Below, one piece after another: positions 26,020 through 34,860 of a stretch of DNA of 64,000 nucleotides. Numbering within the stretch: position 1 is the first letter of the stretch; the number at the start of each line of letters is the position of its first letter. Source of the stretch: Streptomyces sp. ERV7 (GTDB lineage: Bacteria; Actinomycetota; Actinomycetes; Streptomycetales; Streptomycetaceae); NCBI RefSeq assembly GCF_001653515.1, contig NZ_LYOY01000029.1, positions 310,001 through 374,000 on the forward strand, written 5' to 3'. The notes under the pieces were generated by a model that was not told where the DNA came from, ran no database searches, and saw only the letters and a program-made list of their open reading frames with translations. The position numbers were made by a program, and so were the translations under genes.

Positions 26020-27027
26020 CTAGGGCTCCACGGGAGCAGCCGGACCGGTCCCCGCGCCCGCATGGGCCGCCGGGACCCCGGGATGCACCGGGACCGCCGC
26101 CGGGGCCTTCTTCGGGGCCGCCCCCGGCACGTGCGAGGGCCCGTGCGCCGGCTTCGGCCCGGGGGCCCCGGACGCGGCGGACGCGCCCGCCGGCGGGCTC
26201 GCGGCCCCGGTCGCCACCGACGGCGTGGCCGAGCCCGGCTGTTTGCCCTTGTTGGCCTCGGTGACCCACTTCTTCAGGTTCGCCGGGCTGATCTGCTCGC
26301 TGCCCTTCTGCGGGAAGACCGACTCCCCGTTCAGCTGGACCGTCGGCGTGCCGCTGAAGCCGCCGTTCTGGAAGGCGTCGTTGGACTTGGCCACCCAGCT
26401 GTTGTGCTTGCCCTCCTCCACACAGGAGCGGAATCCTGCCGTGTCGAGGCCGGGGACCTTCTGGGCCAGCTCGATCAGCTTGCTGTTCTTCGCGAACGCG
26501 TCGTCGGTCTCCTGGGGCTGGTTGGTGTAGAGCACGTCGTGGTACGCCGAGAACTTCCCGGCGTCCTGTGCGCAGCCCGCCGCGTTCGCCGCGCGCAGCG
26601 AGCCGCTGCCGCCGAGGTTGCGGTCGATCAGGGTGGCGAGGTGGTACTGGACGCGGATCTGGCCGCTGCCCTCCAGCTCGTGCACCGTGGACCGGAAGCT
26701 GTTCTCGAACGCGGCGCACGCCGGGCAGCGGAAGTCCTCCCAGACCGTGAGCGTGGACGGCGCGTCGGCGGCACCCACCGGGATGGCCAGCTTGTCCTTG
26801 CCCTCCGCTCCGGCGGGCGCGAGCAGCGGGCCCGCCGGGGTCTTCTTTCCGTCGCTCTTGGTGTTGGCCGCGATCACGCCGATCACCGCCGCCAGCCCGA
26901 GGACGCACACCACTGCCGCGCCGACGATCATCGTGCGTCTGCGGCGGTCCTGGGACCGCTGCCGCTCGCGCTCCTGGGCCAGCCGCTCGCGGGCCGTTCT
27001 CTTGCCTTCTTGGTTCTTCTCGCTCAC
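26020..27027 (-). CDS. Membrane-anchored DsbA/thioredoxin-fold protein
   Basis: Extracytoplasmic thiol-disulfide oxidoreductase-like protein, 335 aa. A charged cytoplasmic N-terminus (KNQEGKRTARERLAQERERQR) precedes one span IVGAAVVCVLGLAAVIGVIAA, then the DsbA-like domain with the active site RCPAC at about residue 102 and the cis-proline loop GTPTVQLNG. The C-terminal 70 residues are Pro/Ala-rich and probably cross the wall. GTG at 27027 is inferred from the start of SEKNQEGK; the trpA terminator ends 15 nt upstream, leaving a short leader. A related CPVC protein is at 61365-62177. Placed between trpA and lgt. Confidence 0.88.
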   Translation of the reverse strand: MSEKNQEGKRTARERLAQERERQRSQDRRRRTMIVGAAVVCVLGLAAVIGVIAANTKSDGKKTPAGPLLAPAGAEGKDKLAIPVGAADAPSTLTVWEDFRCPACAAFENSFRSTVHELEGSGQIRVQYHLATLIDRNLGGSGSLRAANAAGCAQDAGKFSAYHDVLYTNQPQETDDAFAKNSKLIELAQKVPGLDTAGFRSCVEEGKHNSWVAKSNDAFQNGGFSGTPTVQLNGESVFPQKGSEQISPANLKKWVTEANKGKQPGSATPSVATGAASPPAGASAASGAPGPKPAHGPSHVPGAAPKKAPAAVPVHPGVPAAHAGAGTGPAAPVEP

Positions 27028-27042
27028 ACCCGCAGCAACGAA

Positions 27043-27070
27043 CCGGGGAGGCACCCACGTGCCTCCCCGG
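27043..27070 (-). terminator. Strong terminator after trpA
   Basis: CCGGGGAGGCAC, loop CCAC, GTGCCTCCCCGG: a perfect 12-bp stem 15 nt before the DsbA-like start. Together with the hairpin at 27108-27124 it should end most trp transcription. Confidence 0.75.
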
Positions 27071-27107
27071 TCCCAGATCCACCCGTACGAGCTAACGCGT
27101 TCCGGGT

Positions 27108-27124
27108 CCGCCCGAACCGGGCGG
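27108..27124 (-). terminator. Second hairpin after trpA
   Basis: CCGCCCG, loop AAC, CGGGCGG, 35 nt past the trpA stop, upstream of the stronger hairpin at 27043. A tandem-terminator arrangement. Confidence 0.5.
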
Positions 27125-27158
27125 GGTTACGGAGCGTTGCGGCGTACGGACTGCACCC

Positions 27159-27974
27159 TTATGGCGTACGGCGTACGCCCTGCGCGAGTTCACCCGCGAG
27201 GGCGCGCACGGCGGCGAGCCCGCTCGCGTGGTCCGGCGCATCCAGCATCCGCTGGACGAACGCCGAGCCGACGATCACGCCGTCGGAGAAGGCGGCGACC
27301 TCCTTGGCCTGCTCGGCGTTGGACACGCCGAGGCCGACGCAAACCGGCAGGCTGGTCGTGGCCCGGGTGCGCCGCACCAGGTCCTCGGCCTGCGCGCCGA
27401 CCGACGCGCGCGTGCCGGTGACACCCATCAGGGACGCCGCGTACACGAAGCCGGAGCCGGCGGCCGTGATCTGCGCGAGCCGCTCGTCCTTGCTGCTCGG
27501 CGCGACCACGAAGACCGTGCCGAGGCCGTGCTTGTCGGCGTGCTCGCGCCACAGCGCGGACTCCTGGACCGGCAGGTCGGGCAGGATGCACCCGGCGCCG
27601 CCCGCCTCGGCCAGCTCGGCGGTGAAGCGCTCCACGCCGTACCGGTCGATGGGGTTCCAGTACGTCATCACCAGCACCGGCTTGCCGGTGGCGGCGTGGG
27701 CCTCGCGGACCGTGCGCAGCACGTCGGCGATCTTCACCCCGCCCTTGAGGGCGATGTCGTCGGCGGTCTGGATGACCGGCCCGTCCAGGACCGGGTCGCT
27801 GTGCGGCAGCCCGACCTCGACCACGTCCGCGCCGCCGTCGAAGACGGCCTTGATCGCCTCGATGCCGCCGTCGACGGTCGGGAACCCGGCCGGAAGGTAG
27901 GCGATGAGCGCGGCCCGGTCCTCGGCCTTCGCCTTGGCGAGGGTCTCGCTCAGCAGAGTCACGTTCCCGCTCAC
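27159..27974 (-). CDS. trpA: Tryptophan synthase alpha chain
   Basis: Cleaves indole-3-glycerol phosphate to indole, which is channelled to the beta chain; 271 aa. The catalytic Glu and Asp are in [18 protein letters not shown], and the phosphate-binding glycine motif is in [14 protein letters not shown] at 27974 overlaps the trpB stop (GTGA), giving coupled synthesis of the two subunits. It is the last trp gene of the block and is followed by two hairpins. Confidence 0.98.
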   Translation of the reverse strand: MSGNVTLLSETLAKAKAEDRAALIAYLPAGFPTVDGGIEAIKAVFDGGADVVEVGLPHSDPVLDGPVIQTADDIALKGGVKIADVLRTVREAHAATGKPVLVMTYWNPIDRYGVERFTAELAEAGGAGCILPDLPVQESALWREHADKHGLGTVFVVAPSSKDERLAQITAAGSGFVYAASLMGVTGTRASVGAQAEDLVRRTRATTSLPVCVGLGVSNAEQAKEVAAFSDGVIVGSAFVQRMLDAPDHASGLAAVRALAGELAQGVRRTP

Positions 27975-29224
27975 TTCGCGTCCCCCTCGGCCCCGTTGTC
28001 GTACAGCCCGAAGTAGCGGGCCGCCGTGTCCATGTCCTTGTCGCCGCGCCCGGACAGGTTGACCAGGAGCAGCCCGTCCTTGCCGAGCTCACGGCCGACT
28101 TCGAGGGCGCCCGCGAGGGCGTGCGCGGACTCGATCGCCGGGATGATGCCCTCGGTGCGCGAGAGCAGCCGCAGGGCCTGCATCGCCGCGTCGTCGGTCA
28201 CCGCGCGGTACTCGCCGCGGCCGATGTCCTTGAGGTAGGAGTGCTCGGGCCCGATGCCCGGGTAGTCCAGACCGGCCGAGATCGAGTACGGCTCGGTGAT
28301 CTGGCCCTCGTCGTCCTGGAGCACGTAGCTGCGGGAGCCGTGCAGGATGCCCGGCTCGCCCGCGGTGAGGGTCGCCGCGTGCTCGCCGCTCTCGATGCCG
28401 TGCCCGGCGGGCTCGCAGCCGATCAGGCGGACGTCCGCGTCCGGGATGAAGGCGTGGAAGAGCCCGATGGCGTTGGAGCCGCCGCCGACGCAGGCCACGG
28501 CCGCGTCCGGGAGGCGTCCGGCGCGCTCCAGGATCTGGCGGCGGGCCTCGACGCCGATGACCCGGTGGAAGTCGCGGACCATGGCCGGGAACGGGTGCGG
28601 GCCCGCGACCGTGCCGAAGAGGTAGTGCGTGCGGTCCACGTTGGCGACCCAGTCGCGGAACGCCTCGTTGATGGCGTCCTTCAGGGTGCGGCTGCCGGAC
28701 TTCACGGGGACGACCTCGGCGCCGAGCATCCGCATCCGGGCGACGTTCAGCGCCTGGCGCTGGGTGTCGACCTCGCCCATGTAGATGGTGCACTCCAGGC
28801 CGAACAGGGCGCAGGCGGTCGCGGTGGCGACGCCGTGCTGACCGGCTCCGGTCTCGGCGATGACGCGCGTCTTGCCCATGCGCCTGGTGAGCAGGGCCTG
28901 GCCGAGCACGTTGTTGATCTTGTGCGAGCCGGTGTGGTTCAGGTCCTCGCGCTTGAGGAAGACCCGGGCACCGCCCGCGTGCTCGGCGAACCGGGGCACC
29001 TCGGTCAGGGCGCTGGGGCGGCCGGTGTAGTTGACCATCAGGTCGTTGAGCTCGGCGGCGAAGGCGGGGTCCGCCTTCGCCTTCTCGTACTCGACGGCGA
29101 CCTCGTCCACGGCGGCGACCAGCGCCTCGGGGATGAACTTGCCGCCGAACGCGCCGAAGTAGCCCTCTTGTGTGGGGACTTGACCCTCCGGGTCCGGGAT
29201 GAAGAACTCGTGCTCTTGGGACAT
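27971..29224 (-). CDS. trpB: Tryptophan synthase beta chain
   Basis: PLP enzyme joining indole and serine to make tryptophan; 417 aa. The PLP lysine is in [10 protein letters not shown], the catalytic Glu in [10 protein letters not shown], the phosphate loop in GGGSNAIG, and the C-terminal SGRGDKD closes the cofactor site. Start ATG 29224 has GGGGAGG 10 nt upstream; the open frame extends 8 codons further without support. Downstream of trpM with a 163-nt gap holding one copy of the 61-bp-type repeat, and overlapping trpA by GTGA. Confidence 0.98.
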   Translation of the reverse strand: MSQEHEFFIPDPEGQVPTQEGYFGAFGGKFIPEALVAAVDEVAVEYEKAKADPAFAAELNDLMVNYTGRPSALTEVPRFAEHAGGARVFLKREDLNHTGSHKINNVLGQALLTRRMGKTRVIAETGAGQHGVATATACALFGLECTIYMGEVDTQRQALNVARMRMLGAEVVPVKSGSRTLKDAINEAFRDWVANVDRTHYLFGTVAGPHPFPAMVRDFHRVIGVEARRQILERAGRLPDAAVACVGGGSNAIGLFHAFIPDADVRLIGCEPAGHGIESGEHAATLTAGEPGILHGSRSYVLQDDEGQITEPYSISAGLDYPGIGPEHSYLKDIGRGEYRAVTDDAAMQALRLLSRTEGIIPAIESAHALAGALEVGRELGKDGLLLVNLSGRGDKDMDTAARYFGLYDNGAEGDAK

Positions 29225-29325
29225 GGGGATACCTCCCCGGGGCGTCATGGCCCCGGTCCTGGGTTACGTGTGGTCACGGGTTCGCCCAGGCGCCGCAGAA
29301 CATGATCCGGGTGCGCGACAGCAGG

Positions 29326-29370
29326 CCGTGGTGGGCTGGTCGCGCGGTTCCCCGCGCCCCTGTGGGGCGC
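29326..29370. repeat. Single copy of the dispersed extragenic repeat
   Basis: GCGCGGTTCCCCGCGCCCCT (29342-29361) preceded by GGGCTGGTC matches the array at 24.4 kb with one base changed. It lies inside the trp operon between trpM and trpB. Confidence 0.8.
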
Positions 29371-29387
29371 TCAAGCTCGGGCGGCGC

Positions 29388-29534
29388 TCAAGGCAAGCCG
29401 CGCCATCGCATCCCGTTGACCTGGCCCGGCTCCGAGCCGATCACATAGCGCACGCGTCGCCCGTGCACCCGGCGTGCGGGTGCGCGGCAGCCGCGGGGGC
29501 GGCAGCCGGGGGCGAGGCGTGCGGAGATCGGCAT
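29388..29534 (-). CDS. trpM: TrpM, 48-aa tryptophan-operon micro-protein
   Basis: Reading the minus strand from ATG 29534 gives a 48-residue, arginine/glycine-rich basic protein: MPISARLAPGCRPRGCRAP near the start, then VRYVIGSEPGQVNGMRWR before the stop at 29388. Cysteines occur as CRPRGC. This matches in size, place (trpC-trpM-trpB) and sequence the small trpM gene described in Streptomyces coelicolor, implicated in tryptophan supply and differentiation. It starts 7 nt after the trpC stop, so it is probably translated by ribosomes finishing trpC. Its biochemical action is not established. Confidence 0.8.
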   Translation of the reverse strand: MPISARLAPGCRPRGCRAPARRVHGRRVRYVIGSEPGQVNGMRWRGLP

Positions 29535-29541
29535 GGCGGGG

Positions 29542-30351
29542 TCAGTTCCGTCCGTGCCGCAGGGCCGGGTGGGCGCCGGCGGCCACCAGGTCGGCGACGG
29601 CCGCCCGGGGGTCCTTGCCGGTGACCAGGGACTCGCCGACCAGGACGGCGTCCGCGCCGGCGTTGGCGTACGCGATCAGGTCGTGCGGGCCGCGCACACC
29701 CGACTCGGCGATCTTGACGATGTGCGAGGGGATCTCCGGGGCGACGCGCTCGAAGACGGTGCGGTCCACCTTGAGGGTCTTCAGGTCGCGCGCGTTGACG
29801 CCGATGATCTTGGCGCCCGCGTCGACCGCCCGCTCGACCTCGTCCTCGTCGTGCACCTCGACCAGCGGGGTGAGCCCGATGGACTCGGCCCGCTCGATGA
29901 GGGAGACCAGGGCGGGCTGCTCCAGGGCGGCCACGATCAGGAGCGCCAGGTCGGCCCCGTACGCCCGGGCCTCCCACAGCTGGTACGCGGTGACGATGAA
30001 GTCCTTGCGCAGCACCGGGATGTCGACCTTGGCCCGAACGGCCTCCAGGTCGGCGAGCGAGCCGCCGAAGCGGCGCTCCTCGGTGAGCACGGAGATGACG
30101 GCGGCGCCGCCCGCCTCGTAGTCGGCGGCGAGGCCCGCGGGGTCCGCGATGGCCGCCAGCGCGCCCTTGGACGGGCTGGAGCGCTTGACCTCGCAGATGA
30201 CCTTGACGCCCTCGCCGCGCAGAGCCGCGACGCCGTCCCGAGCCTGGGGCGCCTTGGCGGCGCGCTCCTTGAGCTCGTCGAGGCCGACCCGCGCCTGCCG
30301 CTCCGCCAGATCGGCGCGGACGCCCTCGATGATCTCGTCGAGCACACTCAC
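29542..30351 (-). CDS. trpC: Indole-3-glycerol phosphate synthase
   Basis: Closes the indole ring from CdRP; monofunctional, 269 aa, (beta/alpha)8 barrel. Visible motifs: [11 protein letters not shown] with the catalytic lysine, [19 protein letters not shown] with the second lysine, [17 protein letters not shown] and SGVRG. GTG at 30351 is used because AAGGGG lies 10 nt upstream; the open frame continues to 30540 without family sequence. Followed closely by trpM. The 148-nt upstream gap shows no leader peptide with tandem Trp codons, so attenuation as in trpE leaders is not supported here. Confidence 0.97.
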   Translation of the reverse strand: MSVLDEIIEGVRADLAERQARVGLDELKERAAKAPQARDGVAALRGEGVKVICEVKRSSPSKGALAAIADPAGLAADYEAGGAAVISVLTEERRFGGSLADLEAVRAKVDIPVLRKDFIVTAYQLWEARAYGADLALLIVAALEQPALVSLIERAESIGLTPLVEVHDEDEVERAVDAGAKIIGVNARDLKTLKVDRTVFERVAPEIPSHIVKIAESGVRGPHDLIAYANAGADAVLVGESLVTGKDPRAAVADLVAAGAHPALRHGRN

Positions 30352-30499
30352 GTGAGCGGCCCCCTTCCAGGACGGTGACGTTGACGATCGGCCAGGATCA
30401 GCCATGACGATGGTATCCGCACCGGAGCGAAGGGCCCGCATCCGGTTGACGTCCGTCCCACTCCCCGGACAGCCGGGACGTGGGGAGATATACGGAATG

Positions 30500-30931
30500 T
30501 CACGGCGCCAGCACAGACCCGAACGGTAGATTCCGGACAACCGAGAAGATCAGCAGGACCGCACCGACACCCCACCAGTGGGCGTCCTTGAGGTCGATAC
30601 GGAACGGCAGCCCGCGCGCGGCGCGCACGGCCCAGAGCACCCAGAGGACCGCGAAGAGCGCATAACCGGCCACCGCGAGCGCGTTGGCGCCGAGCGCCGC
30701 GCCGAAGTCGCCGGTGACGACGTCATGGGCGCTGCGCAGACCGCCGCAGCCGGGGCAGTAGATCCCGGTGAGCCGCAGCAGCGGGCAGACGGGGTAGTGG
30801 CCGGGCTCGTTCGGGTCGACCGCGCCCACGTACGCGAAGGCGGCGGCGACCCCGGCGAGGGTGCCCAGCGGCACGAGCAGCCGGCGCGCGGCGGCAGGGG
30901 CCGTGGGGGCGGGGGTCGGGGTGGCGTCCAC
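30500..30931 (-). CDS. DUF2752 membrane protein
   Basis: 143-aa membrane protein of unknown function. After a Pro/Ala-rich N-terminus there are three predicted spans ([54 protein letters not shown]). The DUF2752 hallmark [19 protein letters not shown] lies between spans 1 and 2, with three cysteines that might bind metal or form a disulfide. GTG at 30931 has GGGGA 10 nt upstream; the GTG at 30952 overlaps the preceding terminator arm and is less likely. It sits between two other small membrane proteins and trpC, as in other Streptomyces. Confidence 0.82.
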   Translation of the reverse strand: MDATPTPAPTAPAAARRLLVPLGTLAGVAAAFAYVGAVDPNEPGHYPVCPLLRLTGIYCPGCGGLRSAHDVVTGDFGAALGANALAVAGYALFAVLWVLWAVRAARGLPFRIDLKDAHWWGVGAVLLIFSVVRNLPFGSVLAP

Positions 30932-30952
30932 GCGGTGATTGTCCCCGTTCAC

Positions 30953-30989
30953 GCGAAGAGGCGCAGCCCCAGGGGGCCGCGCCTCTTGC
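30953..30989 (-). terminator. Hairpin between HGxxPAAW and DUF2752 genes
   Basis: AAGAGGCGC (30956-30964) pairs with GCGCCTCTT (30979-30987), extended by further GC pairs on both sides. It lies 21 nt after the HGxxPAAW stop, indicating that DUF2752 may have its own promoter or reduced readthrough. Confidence 0.6.
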
Positions 30990-31010
30990 GTGTACAGCGT
31001 GCCGGGTGGC

Positions 31011-31283
31011 TCAGCGGGCCTCGGCGAGGCGGGCGCGGGCCTTGGCGCCGGCGTCCTCGCGGGCCGCGGTCATCTCGGCGGTCTCCTTGGGAGTGCCCAT
31101 GCCGGCCATCTTCATGACCCCGCCGACCACCGCGCCGAGCAGGGTGAGGGCCGTGCCGGCCCAGAAACCGATCGGGTTGGCGGCGACGATGAAGACCGAG
31201 GCCGCACAGAAGCCGATGAAGGAGATGATGACACCGGTCCAGGCGGCCGGGGTGTGTCCGTGGCCGCCGCTGCTGCCCGCCAT
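31011..31283 (-). CDS. HGxxPAAW-motif small membrane protein
   Basis: 90-aa actinobacterial membrane protein named after the motif HGHTPAAW at residues 8-15. Two spans follow (TGVIISFIGFCAASVFIVA and IGFWAGTALTLLGAVVGGVM), then an alanine-rich charged helix. ATG at 31283 with GAGGAG about 7 nt upstream fixes the start. Found in the trp region of many streptomycetes next to the Trp-associated membrane protein; function unknown. Confidence 0.85.
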   Translation of the reverse strand: MAGSSGGHGHTPAAWTGVIISFIGFCAASVFIVAANPIGFWAGTALTLLGAVVGGVMKMAGMGTPKETAEMTAAREDAGAKARARLAEAR

Positions 31284-31367
31284 GAGTTGCTCCTCGTTGG
31301 TGAATCTCTGGGTCGCGGAGTCGGCCGCCACATCCGGGGACGGCGACCGCTCACCGACCATTGTCGC

Positions 31368-31383
31368 GCACCCGTCCGGGTGC
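31368..31383 (-). terminator. Small hairpin after the Trp-associated membrane gene
   Basis: GCACCCG tc CGGGTGC, 32 nt downstream of the stop. The loop is minimal, so pairing of the innermost bases is doubtful. Confidence 0.3.
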
Positions 31384-31414
31384 CCCGAGCCTGGGGTGGC
31401 CGCCGTGGGGGAGC

Positions 31415-32053
31415 TCACACTCCGGTCGGGTCCTCGCCCCGGTCCAGGGCCTTCCACAGCTCCTCCGGCCGGTCCGGGTCCTTGACCGGGCGGGCCTTGC
31501 GGGGCCGGGGGCTGCCGTCGCGCTCGTAGCGCCCGCCCATCGCGGGCCAGCCGGCGCCGAACCGCAGCGCGAGCAGCCCGGCGACCAGGAGCAGCAGACC
31601 ACCGGCGAAGGTGACGTAGGGCCAGGCGGTGTGGGTGAGGCCGGCGATGGTCTCGGCGGCGTCGCCGCTGGTCCTGGCGGCCTTCTCGTCGAGCGCGGCG
31701 CTGTCGTCGGCGCCGAGGAAGGCGGCGAGCGCGGCCCCGGCGCCGCTCACCGCGAGCAGTCCGGAGACCAGCAGCCGGCCGGCCCGGCGGACCGCGAACA
31801 CCGCCACGAGCGCGGCGAGTCCGACGATCGCGAGGGCGGCGGGCACACCCGTGACGTTCTGCCCGGTGGCACGCAGCGGCACGGAGCCGCCGCCGACCGC
31901 GGCGTGGCCCTCGGCCCAGGTCTGCCCGGAGGCGAGCAGGACCACGGCGGCTCCGACGGCGCCGAAGAGCAGGGCGGCGGCGAGGGTGCGGCGGCCGCCG
32001 CCGGCGGACGACGCGGATTCGGCACGCGACTGGGGTACGGGTACGGCACTCAC
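31415..32053 (-). CDS. Tryptophan-associated transmembrane protein (Trp_oprn_chp)
   Basis: 212-aa membrane protein of the actinobacterial family always found near trp genes. Four spans: TLAAALLFGAVGAAVVLLASG, VPAALAIVGLAALVAVFAV, LLVSGLLAVSGAGAALAAFL and VTFAGGLLLLVAGLLALRFGA; the extracytoplasmic loop after span 1 has GQTWAEGHA. The cytoplasmic tail is charged. GTG at 32053 with a GGGG site. It follows trpE after a gap carrying a repeat-derived hairpin. Role unknown; possibly transport or sensing of tryptophan intermediates. Confidence 0.85.
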   Translation of the reverse strand: MSAVPVPQSRAESASSAGGGRRTLAAALLFGAVGAAVVLLASGQTWAEGHAAVGGGSVPLRATGQNVTGVPAALAIVGLAALVAVFAVRRAGRLLVSGLLAVSGAGAALAAFLGADDSAALDEKAARTSGDAAETIAGLTHTAWPYVTFAGGLLLLVAGLLALRFGAGWPAMGGRYERDGSPRPRKARPVKDPDRPEELWKALDRGEDPTGV

Positions 32054-32210
32054 GTACCCCACTATCGCCTGCGTGGGGGTGATCTTGTCAGCCGGGGGTG
32101 TGTTATGGCGCGAATTCGCGGCGCGGGGCCGGTCGGACGGGCCCCGGTCGTTCACGTGCGGACCGTGCGTGGCCGGTCGCGCCCACGCGGCGCACCCGCA
32201 CGTGTCACCG

Positions 32211-32275
32211 CCCCGCGCCCCTCAATACCTGGGGCGCGGGGAACGGCGCGAGCAACCCAGCACGGTCCGCAGATG
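32211..32275. repeat. Dispersed extragenic repeat forming a hairpin after trpE
   Basis: CCCCGCGCCCC (32211-32221) and GGGGCGCGGGG (32231-32241) form an 11-bp stem, and the right arm continues into AACGGCGCGAGCAACC and CACGGTCCGCAGATGA, the tail of the 61-bp family in inverted orientation. It lies 54 nt past trpE and probably doubles as its terminator. Confidence 0.75.
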
Positions 32276-32294
32276 ACGCACTTCCCGCGGAGCG

Positions 32295-33779
32295 CTAGCC
32301 ACCGAGTCGATTCGCCGTATGGACGGCGCGCAGCACCGCCGCCGCCTTGTTGCGGCACTCGTTGTCCTCCCCCACCGGGTCGGAGTCGGCCACCACGCCC
32401 GCTCCGGCCTGGACGTACGCCGTGCCGTCGCGCAGCAGCGCGGTGCGGATGGCGATGGCGGTGTCGGAGTCGCCGGCGAAGTCGAGATAGCCGACGCAGC
32501 CGCCGTACAGCCCGCGGCGGCTGGGCTCCAGCTCCTCGATGATCTGCATCGCGCGCGGCTTGGGCGCCCCGGAGAGCGTCCCGGCCGGGAAGCACGCGGT
32601 GAGCACGTCGAAGGCGGTACGGCCCGGGGCGACCCGGCCGGTCACGGTCGACACGATGTGCATGACGTGCGAGTACCGCTCGATCGACATGAAGTCGACG
32701 ACCTCGACGCTGCCGGGCTCGCAGACCCGCCCCAGGTCGTTGCGGCCGAGGTCGACCAGCATCAGGTGCTCGGCCCGCTCCTTGGGGTCGGCGAGCAGCT
32801 CCTCGGCCAGGTCGTTGTCCTCCTGCGGGGTGGCGCCGCGGTGCCGGGTCCCGGCGATCGGGTGGACCATGGCCCGCCCGTCCTCGACCTTGACGAGGGC
32901 CTCGGGGCTCGATCCCACGACGTCGAAGCCGTCGAAGCGGAAGAGGTACATGTACGGCGACGGGTTGGTGGCCCGCAGCACCCGGTAGACGTCGAGCGCG
33001 CTCGCGGTGCACGGCGTCTCGAACCGCTGCGAGGGCACCACCTGGAAGGCCTCGCCCGCGCGGATGCGCTCCTTGATGTCCTCGACGGCGTCCTGGTAGG
33101 CCGTGCCGCCCCACAGCGCGGTGTACTCGGGCAGCTCGGACGGCGGGAGGGCGGCGGGCGCGTACTCCACCGGCTTCGCCAGATCCGCCTCCATGGCGTC
33201 GAGCCGGGCCACGGCGTCCGCGTACGCCTCGTCGACGCCGGTGTCCAGGTCGTTGTGGTTGATCGCGTTGGCGATCAGGAGCACCGAGCCGGCCCAGTGG
33301 TCGAGTACGGCGAGGTCGGAGGTGAGCAGCATGGTCAGCTCGGGCAGCCGGAGGTCGTCGCGCCCGTGCTCGCCGATCTTCTCCAGCCTGCGCACGATGT
33401 CGTAGCCGAGGTAGCCGACCATGCCGCCGGTGAACGGCGGCAGCCGGTCGGCCAGGTCGCGCGGGGTGTGCAGCGCCTCGACGGTGGCCCGCAGGGCCTC
33501 CAGCGGATCGCCCGAGGTGGGGACGCCGACGGGCGGGGTGCCCTGCCAGTGGGCCTCGCCGTCGCGGGTGGTGAGCGTCGCGGCGGAGCGCACGCCCACG
33601 AACGAGTAGCGCGACCAGGAGCGGCCGTTCTCGGCGGACTCCAGGAGGAAGGTGCCGGGCCGCTCGGCGGCGAGCTTGCGGTAGAGCCCGACGGGGGTGT
33701 CGCCGTCCGCGAGGAGGCGGCGGCTGACCGGGATGACGCGGCGGTCCACCGCGAGCTTGCGGAAGGTTTCGAGATCCAT
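32295..33779 (-). CDS. trpE: Anthranilate synthase component I
   Basis: Makes anthranilate from chorismate with glutamine-derived ammonia; 494 aa. The feedback site motif [16 protein letters not shown] and the chorismate-binding segments [25 protein letters not shown]-like [23 protein letters not shown] and [12 protein letters not shown] are intact, so it should be inhibited by tryptophan. ATG at 33779 is 9 nt after the hisI stop, so the two form one transcript. The amidotransferase partner trpG and trpD are not in the window. Confidence 0.97.
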   Translation of the reverse strand: MDLETFRKLAVDRRVIPVSRRLLADGDTPVGLYRKLAAERPGTFLLESAENGRSWSRYSFVGVRSAATLTTRDGEAHWQGTPPVGVPTSGDPLEALRATVEALHTPRDLADRLPPFTGGMVGYLGYDIVRRLEKIGEHGRDDLRLPELTMLLTSDLAVLDHWAGSVLLIANAINHNDLDTGVDEAYADAVARLDAMEADLAKPVEYAPAALPPSELPEYTALWGGTAYQDAVEDIKERIRAGEAFQVVPSQRFETPCTASALDVYRVLRATNPSPYMYLFRFDGFDVVGSSPEALVKVEDGRAMVHPIAGTRHRGATPQEDNDLAEELLADPKERAEHLMLVDLGRNDLGRVCEPGSVEVVDFMSIERYSHVMHIVSTVTGRVAPGRTAFDVLTACFPAGTLSGAPKPRAMQIIEELEPSRRGLYGGCVGYLDFAGDSDTAIAIRTALLRDGTAYVQAGAGVVADSDPVGEDNECRNKAAAVLRAVHTANRLGG

Positions 33780-33788
33780 GGCGCGACC

Positions 33789-34145
33789 CTACTGAGCGGG
33801 GGCGGGCAGCAGGACGTCCGCGTCGAAGCATGTCCGATCACCGGTGTGGCAGGCGGCACCGATCTGGTCGACCTTGACCAGCAGCGTGTCCCCGTCGCAG
33901 TCCAGCGCGACGGATTTGACGTGCTGGAAATGACCGGAAGTGTCCCCCTTCACCCAGTACTCGTTCCGGCTGCGCGACCAATAGGTGCAACGGCCGGTGG
34001 TCAGGGTGCGGTGCAGGGCCTCGTCGTCCATCCAGCCGAGCATGAGCACCTCGCCGGTGTCGTACTGCTGGGCGATGGCCGGGACCAGTCCATCGGCGGT
34101 CCGCTTCAGGCGGGCGGCGACGGCGGGGTCGAGAGTGCTGGTCAT
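33789..34145 (-). CDS. hisI: Phosphoribosyl-AMP cyclohydrolase
   Basis: Third step of histidine biosynthesis; monofunctional, 118 aa. Zn/Mg ligands are in [11 protein letters not shown] and [21 protein letters not shown] and [16 protein letters not shown] are family signatures. ATG at 34145; the open frame to 34505 is antisense to the divergent gene. Adjacent to trpE, linking his and trp expression. hisE is encoded elsewhere. Confidence 0.97.
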   Translation of the reverse strand: MTSTLDPAVAARLKRTADGLVPAIAQQYDTGEVLMLGWMDDEALHRTLTTGRCTYWSRSRNEYWVKGDTSGHFQHVKSVALDCDGDTLLVKVDQIGAACHTGDRTCFDADVLLPAPAQ

Positions 34146-34227
34146 GGGCCCATTGTGCCGTGGCTCGGGGGCGGTACGGCGGTGCGTCCACTGGGCGGAC
34201 GTGGGCCCGGGTCGTACGCTGGCCCCC

Positions 34228-34860
34228 ATGTCGACCCATGCCAAGCGTGAACGGCTGCTGCTCGCCGACCTGTTGGAGGCGGCGGGCCCGGAGGCCCCGA
34301 CCCTCTGCGAGGGCTGGACCACGCGTGACCTCGCCGCCCATCTGGTGGTCCGCGAGCGCCGCCTCGACGCGGCCGGCGGGATAATCCTCGGCGCGCTGAA
34401 GTCCCGTCTCGACCGGGTGCAGGCGGAGTTCGCCGCGAAGCCGTACGAGGAGCTGGTGCGGCTCTTCCGTACGGGGCCGCCGAAGTACTCACCGTACAAC
34501 CTCAAGCAGGTCGACGAGGGGGCGAACGCGATCGAGTTCTACGTCCACGGCGAGGATGTCCGCCGGGCCCAGCCCGACTGGACGCCGCGGCCGGTGGACC
34601 CGGTCTTCGCGGACGTCCTCTGGTCCCGTCTGGAGAAGATGGCGCGTCTGATGGGCCGCCGCTCCCCCGTGGGTCTGGTCCTGCGCCGCCCCGACGGCCA
34701 GACGGCGGTGGCGCGCCGCGGTACGCCGGTGGTGACGGTCACCGGCGAACCGGGCGAACTGTCCCTGTTCGCGTCGGGTCGCCAGGAGGCGGCGGCGGTC
34801 GAGATCGAGGGGGAGAAGTCGGCGGCGACGCGGGCGCTGGAGGCGAAGCTGGGGGTGTGA
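34228..34860 (+). CDS. TIGR03085-family DinB/mycothiol-type protein
   Basis: 210-aa soluble protein of the TIGR03085 group, related to mycothiol-dependent maleylpyruvate isomerases (DinB-like four-helix bundle). The metal-ligand pattern is seen as [17 protein letters not shown] near residue 30 and [14 protein letters not shown] near 110. ATG at 34228; the leader overlaps the divergent hisI promoter region (82 bp). Its 3' part is overlapped on the opposite strand by the open frame of the STAND ATPase. Function unproven; a mycothiol-dependent detoxification role is possible. Confidence 0.85.
   Translation: MSTHAKRERLLLADLLEAAGPEAPTLCEGWTTRDLAAHLVVRERRLDAAGGIILGALKSRLDRVQAEFAAKPYEELVRLFRTGPPKYSPYNLKQVDEGANAIEFYVHGEDVRRAQPDWTPRPVDPVFADVLWSRLEKMARLMGRRSPVGLVLRRPDGQTAVARRGTPVVTVTGEPGELSLFASGRQEAAAVEIEGEKSAATRALEAKLGV

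Noticed and set aside
30352..30499. Tryptophan leader peptide or attenuator before trpC
   Set aside because: No short frame with tandem Trp codons and no alternative hairpins were found.
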